From Kmv42 sp040757455 (lineage in GTDB: Bacteria > Nitrospirota > Thermodesulfovibrionia > Thermodesulfovibrionales > SM23-35): a DNA stretch of 12,365 nucleotides. The notes under the pieces were generated by a model that was not told where the DNA came from, did not search any database, and worked only from the letters and a program-made list of their open reading frames with translations. The position numbers were made by a program, and so were the translations under genes. Below, piece by piece: positions 1 through 4,427 of this stretch. The stretch spans positions 1 to 12,365 of the forward strand of contig JBFLXE010000080.1 of the NCBI GenBank assembly GCA_040757455.1, read 5' to 3'. Numbering within the stretch: position 1 is the first letter of the stretch; each line of letters begins with the position of its first letter.

Positions 1-199
1 TATCCTTAAGGGTCAATGTGCCGAGGATGTTATACTTTTCGTCAAATACCAGGACTGCCAGCGGGTGAATACATTTCTCTGTCACTATAAGAGACTTTTT
101 AATCACCATTATTGCCTGCTTTACCGTAAACCAATATGGTACGTGAGGATACTCAAAAACATCAATCATCAAATCCTTTACAACTTTACTTTTTGACAT
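1..199 (-). CDS. CBS-domain protein, N-terminal part (cut by window edge)
   Basis: The first 66 codons of a gene that runs off the left edge are visible. The start is the ATG at 199-197, preceded by AAGGGGG at a suitable distance. The peptide begins MSKSKVVKDLMIDVFEYPHV and continues through FTVKQAIMVIKKS and HPLAVLVFDEKYNILGTLTLKD. This is the usual beginning of a CBS domain: a short 'V.DLM' lead, a helix starting 'TVKQAI', then a 'VFDE...ILGTLTLKD' strand-turn-strand. CBS pairs bind adenine nucleotides and sense energy state, but the second CBS half and any partner domain are outside the window. It starts 16 bp after the universal stress protein gene on the same strand and is probably the last visible gene of that operon. 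Family assignment rests on one incomplete domain. Confidence 0.75.
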   Translation of the reverse strand, partial: MSKSKVVKDLMIDVFEYPHVPYWFTVKQAIMVIKKSLIVTEKCIHPLAVLVFDEKYNILGTLTLKD

Positions 200-215
200 A
201 AAACCCCCTTCTTAA

Positions 216-1058
216 TTAAAGCTTCCACACGAGGACAGCACTCTCTGCATGCCCTATCACCCTTTCTGTCACGCTACCCATAAGTAGTTTTGTTATGCCA
301 GTTCTGCCATGGCTTCCGACAACTATGAGGCCAGCATTCTTCTGTGCCGCTGTACTCACTATAACCTCATGAGGCACACCTTTAAGGGTTAAAGCTTCCA
401 CTTTTACGCCTTCCTTTTCTGCAACCCCCCTTACCATATCAACATTTATCTTTGCCGCCGGAAGGTTTTCATCTTTTTTGGCAACAGAAAGGACGATAAG
501 AGTGCTCCCACTGCGTTTTGCAATACTGATGGCTTCATTGGATGCAAACTCGCTATGCATTGAACCATCTGTTGCGATAAGTATTCTATCAAAGTTGATT
601 TTCGCATCTTTAGGTACAATCAGAACCCTGCAGAGTGTATAGCCTATGACCTTAGCAGTCACGCTCCCCATCATAGCCCTTCCTAAGGCACTTCGGCCAT
701 GTCTGCCCATGACTATCATCCCGACCTTATTTTTTGCTGCCTCGTCAACAACAGATTCATAGGGTTCTCCTCCCCGATACACAAAAATTTCGCAGTCAAC
801 GCCCACCTTTGATGCCTTTGATTTAATTGTCTTGAGATGCTCCCCTCTCTGTTTTTCCTCCTTTTCGGCAAGCCCGGGTGCAAGGGCCTCAAACTCAGGA
901 TTAACTTCTATAACAGATATTGCATAGAGTTTACTGCCACAGGTCTTTGCTAAATTAATAGCTTCTCTTACAGCACCTTCGCTGTATTTAGAACCATCTG
1001 TGGCTAAAAGTATCCTTTCAAGCCTTTCTATTATTGGACATACCTGATTTGCGCTCAT
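216..1058 (-). CDS. Universal stress protein, tandem UspA domains
   Basis: The product is a 280-residue cytoplasmic protein made of two UspA domains (about 11-149 and 156-279). Each domain opens with the Usp strand (RILLATDGS at 15-23, RILIATDGS at 158-166) and ends with the ATP-binding signature G-x2-G-x9-G-S. The first signature runs from G118/G121 to G131-S132, the second from G248/G251 to G261-S262, so both halves look able to bind ATP. I chose the ATG at 1058 because an AGGAGG Shine-Dalgarno lies just upstream and homology starts there. The frame stays open further upstream, but that part only overlaps the preceding gene antiparallel to nothing family-like. It begins 2 bp after the stop of the small membrane protein gene, so the two are co-transcribed. 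The specific stress it responds to cannot be read from the sequence. Confidence 0.92.
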   Translation of the reverse strand: MSANQVCPIIERLERILLATDGSKYSEGAVREAINLAKTCGSKLYAISVIEVNPEFEALAPGLAEKEEKQRGEHLKTIKSKASKVGVDCEIFVYRGGEPYESVVDEAAKNKVGMIVMGRHGRSALGRAMMGSVTAKVIGYTLCRVLIVPKDAKINFDRILIATDGSMHSEFASNEAISIAKRSGSTLIVLSVAKKDENLPAAKINVDMVRGVAEKEGVKVEALTLKGVPHEVIVSTAAQKNAGLIVVGSHGRTGITKLLMGSVTERVIGHAESAVLVWKL

Positions 1059-1060
1059 AA

Positions 1061-1480
1061 TTAGTGCCCTCCTGATTTTAGGATTCCACTTGCTGCAAGA
1101 GCCAACACAGCTACTTCTATGATGGCAATAATTACATATGGAATATCTTTCTTTTTCATGAGTATTGGCAATATGACAAGATAACATACCATTGTAAGCC
1201 CTGCCAGCAGTGCTATGCCAACAAAATTCAGATAATCTCCTTTGCCCACCATTGCTAACCAATCCCATCCAGTTGGTGCCTGGAGGGTATGGATAAAATC
1301 ATAGGACTTCATAGTCCAGTATTTAGGGATTTCCTGAGGGGGAATAAATGATGGCAATAATCCTAACATATATATAATGAAGGTTGCTACTACAATCGCA
1401 AGCCCTAAATACATTCCAATATTTAAGATATTTGCATATACAATCTGTTCGCCTGTGGCTTTTGTCTTATCTTCTGCCAT
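1061..1480 (-). CDS. Small three-helix membrane protein of unknown function
   Basis: This 139-residue protein has a short charged N-terminus and three hydrophobic helices at about 19-42, 84-107 and 113-134. Between helices 1 and 2 is a polar loop with several aromatic residues (Trp55, Trp72, Trp74) that probably lies outside the membrane. A strong AGGAGG ribosome binding site precedes the ATG at 1480. It sits directly after the TSUP permease gene, 54 bp away. Small three-helix proteins (for example DUF1634) are commonly encoded beside TauE/SafE permeases, and its size, topology and position resemble them. I could not confirm that family by motif, so I leave the name open. A role as a partner of the permease is inferred from gene order only. 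Confidence 0.8.
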   Translation of the reverse strand: MAEDKTKATGEQIVYANILNIGMYLGLAIVVATFIIYMLGLLPSFIPPQEIPKYWTMKSYDFIHTLQAPTGWDWLAMVGKGDYLNFVGIALLAGLTMVCYLVILPILMKKKDIPYVIIAIIEVAVLALAASGILKSGGH

Positions 1481-1502
1481 AAAAAAAACCTCCTAATCGT
1501 GA

Positions 1503-1529
1503 CCCCAAAAAGTTTACAACTTTTTGGGG
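1503..1529. promoter_or_regulatory. Intercistronic hairpin between permease and small membrane protein genes
   Basis: A perfect 12-bp inverted repeat, CCCCAAAAAGTT / AACTTTTTGGGG, is separated by 3 bases. It lies between the TSUP stop codon and the ribosome binding site of the next gene. No U-run follows it in the minus-strand transcript, so it is unlikely to be a full intrinsic terminator. It could stabilise the upstream message, act as a processing site or lower expression of the downstream genes. Confidence 0.5.
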
Positions 1530-1534
1530 ACCCC

Positions 1535-2515
1535 TTATTTCCATATTTCAAGCCCTTTAAGTAAAGCCCTCACTCCTGCAAAAAGCAAAAGCCCTATAAC
1601 CATCCACTTGATTGCCTTTGGCTTTGTCCTTGCGAGTATCCGGACACCAACAATAGAGCCGAGCATTATTCCCACAACAGATGGTACAACTATCATTGGA
1701 AGCACCGCACCCGAATTGAGGTAAATCCATGCAGCAGAGGTATCTGTTATTGAGAGTAAAAACTTACTCGTTGCAACAGATATCTTAAGGGGTGCGCCCA
1801 TGAGGAGATTCAGGACCGGGACATTTGCCCACCCTGCACCAAGACCAAACATTCCTGCCATTACGCCGATAACTATAAATAGAACTAACCCTGGAGCTGT
1901 TCGATGTATCTTCCATTCAACATCCTTTTCGAGGGACACTTCTCTGTATATTCCCATTATGCCAAGTGCCTGAGATAAACCATCAGGGTTTGGGACATTC
2001 GGAAAATCAGATTTTTTTGCAGAGGCCATAATTATTACAATACCTATGATAGTTGCACCAAGAAGGATATTGACTAATTTAGCAGGAAGGGCAAGTCCTA
2101 TCATGGCACCTATTATTGCCGCTGATGATGCAATAAGTGCTACAGGCAGTGCAAGACGAAGACTTGCAAGATTCCTTTTGAGGAGTCCAGGGCCTGCTGC
2201 GAGTGCTCCCGAAAGAGCTACTATGAGACCGGCGCCTCTGACAAAGTCAATATGGAAAGGGAAAAATCCTCCTACAAGAGGGACGAATAAGACTCCACCC
2301 CCAACACCTCCCAGGACAGCCAGGATCCCCAGAATAAACGTAAAAACCAATAGTATAATCGACCATGCCCACCATGGAATCTTTGAGCCTTTTTCTGTTG
2401 CCTCCGGTACCGTTGATGGCTCAGTACTCGCAAGCACAGTACCAGCAACTAAGATTAAAATGAGAAAAACTGAAGGTATGAAAACAAATCTTAATAGTCG
2501 CTTTTCCATGTCCAA
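1535..2515 (-). CDS. TauE/SafE (TSUP) family permease
   Basis: This is a 326-residue inner membrane protein of the TauE/SafE (TSUP, sulfite exporter) family. These proteins move sulfite, sulfoacetate or other small sulfur/organic anions. The N-terminus looks like a signal sequence or first helix (about 8-29), followed by a Ser/Thr/Pro-rich linker. The paired TSUP repeats then follow, with hallmark Gly-rich motifs: GGVGGGVLFVPL at 69-80 and GMFGLGAGWANVPVL at 221-235. About eight hydrophobic segments are visible, with a polar cytoplasmic stretch around 167-205. The start is either TTG at 2515, with 8 nt to AGGAGG, or the in-frame ATG at 2509, with 14 nt; spacing favours TTG. It heads a four-gene operon with a small membrane protein, a universal stress protein and a CBS protein. 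The substrate is not determinable. Confidence 0.88.
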   Translation of the reverse strand: MDMEKRLLRFVFIPSVFLILILVAGTVLASTEPSTVPEATEKGSKIPWWAWSIILLVFTFILGILAVLGGVGGGVLFVPLVGGFFPFHIDFVRGAGLIVALSGALAAGPGLLKRNLASLRLALPVALIASSAAIIGAMIGLALPAKLVNILLGATIIGIVIIMASAKKSDFPNVPNPDGLSQALGIMGIYREVSLEKDVEWKIHRTAPGLVLFIVIGVMAGMFGLGAGWANVPVLNLLMGAPLKISVATSKFLLSITDTSAAWIYLNSGAVLPMIVVPSVVGIMLGSIVGVRILARTKPKAIKWMVIGLLLFAGVRALLKGLEIWK

Positions 2516-2608
2516 TCCCTTATCCTCCTTTTTTCTAAATTTCTTAGAACTTTTCTACCTGAATTAACTTAAATCTTTTTGACACTGTTTTGATTTGCAA
2601 CATACCAG

Positions 2609-2626
2609 ATGTGTTTAGCAACACAT
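2609..2626 (+). promoter_or_regulatory. NifA-type upstream activator site (TGT-N10-ACA)
   Basis: This is a perfect 18-bp palindrome with 7-bp arms ATGTGTT / AACACAT around TAGC. It contains TGT (2610-2612), ten bases, then ACA (2623-2625), the established NifA enhancer core. It is centred about 100 bp upstream of the start point predicted from the sigma54 promoter at 2691-2706, inside the normal 80-150 bp range. A nifA gene lies 300 bp away. The central T that many NifA sites carry at position 5 of the spacer is absent. The same symmetry would also suit a dimeric Crp-like protein (TGTGT-N6-ACACA). Confidence 0.6.
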
Positions 2627-2634
2627 TGCCAAAT

Positions 2635-2664
2635 ATAATATTTTCAATAACGTGCTAAAGTCAA
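2635..2664 (-). promoter_or_regulatory. Candidate sigma70-type promoter for the permease operon
   Basis: Reading the minus strand, TTGACT (2664-2659), an 18-nt spacer and TATTAT (2640-2635) form a good -35/-10 pair. This leaves an untranslated leader of roughly 110 nt before the permease start. The TGT-N10-ACA palindrome at 2609-2626 would lie just past the transcription start, where a bound protein would block the promoter. Based on motif match only. Confidence 0.4.
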
Positions 2665-2676
2665 TACAAATATTGA
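2661..2676. repeat. AT-rich inverted repeat between enhancer site and sigma54 promoter
   Basis: TCAATA and TATTGA flank CAAA, giving a perfect 6-bp-arm inverted repeat. It occupies the AT-rich stretch between the NifA-type site and the -24/-12 promoter, where DNA-bending proteins such as IHF often bind. On the other strand it covers the -35 of the candidate permease promoter. The function is not known. Confidence 0.3.
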
Positions 2677-2690
2677 TTGATTGGAATTCA

Positions 2691-2706
2691 TGGCTCACTC
2701 ACTGCT
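2691..2706 (+). promoter_or_regulatory. Sigma54 (-24/-12) promoter, plus strand
   Basis: TGGCTCACTCACTGCT matches the sigma54 consensus (TGGCAC-R-N4-TTGCW) at ten of twelve informative positions. The invariant GG and GC are separated by exactly ten bases. The predicted start point is about 2717. With the NifA-type site at about -100 this forms a complete sigma54/NifA promoter, but it reads rightwards into a region with no recognised gene and towards the 3' end of nifA. Confidence 0.6.
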
Positions 2707-2734
2707 GACAATAGCGATTGTCGGATTCCGACAA
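2707..2734. repeat. Two overlapping palindromes at the predicted sigma54 start point
   Basis: GACAAT-AGCG-ATTGTC (2707-2722) overlaps a near-perfect palindrome TTGTCGGA-T-TCCGACAA (2718-2734). They share the ATTGTC arm, so the two hairpins are mutually exclusive. A further TGTCGAA half-site occurs at 2746. In RNA the second palindrome would be a 7-bp hairpin at the very 5' end of a transcript starting near 2717. As DNA it would be an operator for a dimeric protein. Confidence 0.45.
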
Positions 2735-2906
2735 CCCTGAAGTACTGTCGAACTCACTCCTCCAAGTATCACGTCTCAGGGCAAATACAATCAGGTAGAA
2801 AAGTCATGGAGGTGACCACAGGAGAGTTGCGTCATGGAAAGGCTGGCTTACTATGACGCTATCGTTCCATTACCACAAATTTTCGCTGGATTAGATCAGG
2901 GTCATA
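2717..2906 (+). other. Candidate NifA-activated short transcript or gene remnant
   Basis: This 190-bp stretch lies between the sigma54 start point and the convergent 3' end of nifA, and I recognise no gene in it. It carries a 5' hairpin (2718-2734) and a 31-nt imperfect stem-loop (2829-2859, arms GCGTCAT / ATGACGC plus inner pairing). There is also a start-like signal, AGGAGAG at 2820-2826 then ATG at 2834. That frame encodes a 45-residue peptide beginning MERLAYYDAIVPLPQIFAGL and running antisense into nifA to 2971. A second ATG at 2806 gives only 16 codons. It could be a small regulatory RNA, a small protein, or the leader of a nif gene lost by rearrangement. No clear terminator is seen apart from a T-rich run at 2909-2922. 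Confidence 0.3.
2829..2859. repeat. Imperfect stem-loop downstream of nifA
   Basis: GCGTCAT (2829-2835) pairs with ATGACGC (2853-2859). Inner pairing of AAG with CTT brings 11 of 13 positions into the stem around a GCTGG loop. It lies 48 bp past the nifA stop on the minus strand and inside the putative plus-strand transcript. No T-run follows on either strand, so it is not a standard terminator. Confidence 0.4.
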
Positions 2907-4427
2907 CTAAATTTCTATTTTTTTATCGATTCCGTATTTTTTCATTTTATAGCCTATCTGCCTTGCTGTGAGACCAAGGAGCCTGGCGGCTTTTGCCTGA
3001 ACCCAGCCGCTTTTCTCGAGTGCCTCAAAAATGCTTGATTTTTCAAGATCCTGGATGCCTGATCTCAATGACTCCTTCTGTAATATTTCGTTTGACGGAG
3101 GCAATCTCAGATTGATCGGCAGGTCTGAGAGCATGACAGTGTTCCTGTCCGCCATGACTACTATCCGTTCTATGGTATTTTCGAGTTCCCTTACGTTTCC
3201 GGGCCAGTTGCAGTCTACAAGCACCCTGAGCGCATCGTGAGAGACAGAGACGATCTTATGATTTTCTTTGTTGAACCGCTTCAGGAAAAAGTCCACCAAG
3301 AGTGGTATATCTTCTTTTCTTTCTCTCAGGGGAGGCATGAATATCGGCACAACATTCAACCTGTAAAATAAATCCTCCCTGAATTTACCCCTTGATACAA
3401 GTTCTTCAAGATTTCTGCATGTTGCAGCGATGAGTCTGACGTCAACTTTCATAGTCCTCTCTCCTCCGACGCGCTCGAATTCCTTCTCTTGAAGTACCCG
3501 CAATATTTTAGGCTGCAGGTTTATAGGAAGATCGCCAACCTCATCGAGAAGAATGGCTCCTCCATTTGCAAGTTCGAACTTACCTTTTCTCAAGGAAATA
3601 GCCCCGGTGAATGCTCCCCTCTCATGACCGAATAATTCCGATTCCAATAGACCTTCGGGAATCGAGGCACAGTTGAATTTGATAAAAGGTCCTTTTGCCC
3701 TGGAGCTCATGTAATGGATGGCCTTTGCCACGAGCTCTTTTCCGGTGCCGCTTTCACCGTACAGAATGACTGTGGCCTTTGAGTCCGCAACGCGTCTGAC
3801 AGCTTCGAATACCTCCTGCATCCTGTCAGATACACCGATTATATTCGGAAGGCTGTATTTACTTTTCAGCTCGCGTTTCAGATTTTCCCTCTCCTGTTCT
3901 GACTCCCTGTAATGCTTCCAGAGGATCACATATTGAGCGATTATGGATGCGACTATTTCCAGAACCCTTACATCTTCGTGGACAGTGATGGCCTTGTCTC
4001 TGAAAATCCTGTCAGCACTCAAGACGCCTATGGATTCGTTCTTAAACCTGATGGGCACACAGAGGAAAGAGATGCCGTCCTTGCCAATACGCGAGCCTGT
4101 TTTATTAAGGAACAGAGGTTCACTCCCGACATTTGGTATGACCATCGGCGAACCTTTTTCAAGAACCCTGCCCACAATACCTTCACCGATTCTATATTTG
4201 CCTCTTTCAATCTGTTCTTTTGTGAGGCCATGGGCTGCAACAATTTTTATTTCCTTTGAATTCTGGTCAAGCAAAAAAACCGAACCCCGCTCCATTTCAA
4301 GAAATTCTCCCAAAACGCGCATGGTTCGGGATAGATTCTTCTCGATCTCGAAGGAAGAATTGAGAACCCTGCTGACTTCGAGGAAAGCGGAAAGGATAAG
4401 ATTTTCTCTAACAAGAGACTGAGTCAT
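2907..4427 (-). CDS. nifA: NifA-type sigma54-dependent transcriptional activator
   Basis: This is a 506-residue cytoplasmic activator with NifA architecture. It has an N-terminal GAF sensor (about 15-170), a short helical linker, a sigma54-interaction AAA+ domain (about 193-420) and a C-terminal helix-turn-helix (about 474-500). Visible motifs are Walker A GESGTGKE (224-231), the sigma54-contacting GAFTGA (271-276), Walker B GGAILLDEV (289-297) and WPGNVRELE (408-416). The end, GWVQAKAARLLGLTARQIGYK, is nearly the standard NifA recognition helix. NifA activates nif promoters from TGT-N10-ACA sites. The Cys-x4-Cys linker after the AAA+ domain that marks oxygen-sensitive rhizobial NifA is absent. 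I chose the ATG at 4427, which shares one base with the upstream stop (TGATG); GTG at 4430 is also possible. It is translationally coupled to the glutamate synthase operon. Another GAF-type sigma54 activator is the alternative. Confidence 0.88.
   Translation of the reverse strand: MTQSLVRENLILSAFLEVSRVLNSSFEIEKNLSRTMRVLGEFLEMERGSVFLLDQNSKEIKIVAAHGLTKEQIERGKYRIGEGIVGRVLEKGSPMVIPNVGSEPLFLNKTGSRIGKDGISFLCVPIRFKNESIGVLSADRIFRDKAITVHEDVRVLEIVASIIAQYVILWKHYRESEQERENLKRELKSKYSLPNIIGVSDRMQEVFEAVRRVADSKATVILYGESGTGKELVAKAIHYMSSRAKGPFIKFNCASIPEGLLESELFGHERGAFTGAISLRKGKFELANGGAILLDEVGDLPINLQPKILRVLQEKEFERVGGERTMKVDVRLIAATCRNLEELVSRGKFREDLFYRLNVVPIFMPPLRERKEDIPLLVDFFLKRFNKENHKIVSVSHDALRVLVDCNWPGNVRELENTIERIVVMADRNTVMLSDLPINLRLPPSNEILQKESLRSGIQDLEKSSIFEALEKSGWVQAKAARLLGLTARQIGYKMKKYGIDKKIEI

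Noticed and set aside
2046..2567. 173-codon plus-strand open frame opposite the permease
   Set aside because: It is rich in Pro/Ala/Arg from the reverse complement of transmembrane codons and has no ribosome site or recognised motif.
2616..2630. Minus-strand TGGCAATGTGTTGCT as a sigma54 promoter for the permease operon
   Set aside because: The GG to GC distance is 9, not 10, and no enhancer site lies upstream in that direction.
3943..4422. Long plus-strand open frame opposite nifA
   Set aside because: It is a shadow of the strong nifA coding frame, with no family resemblance.
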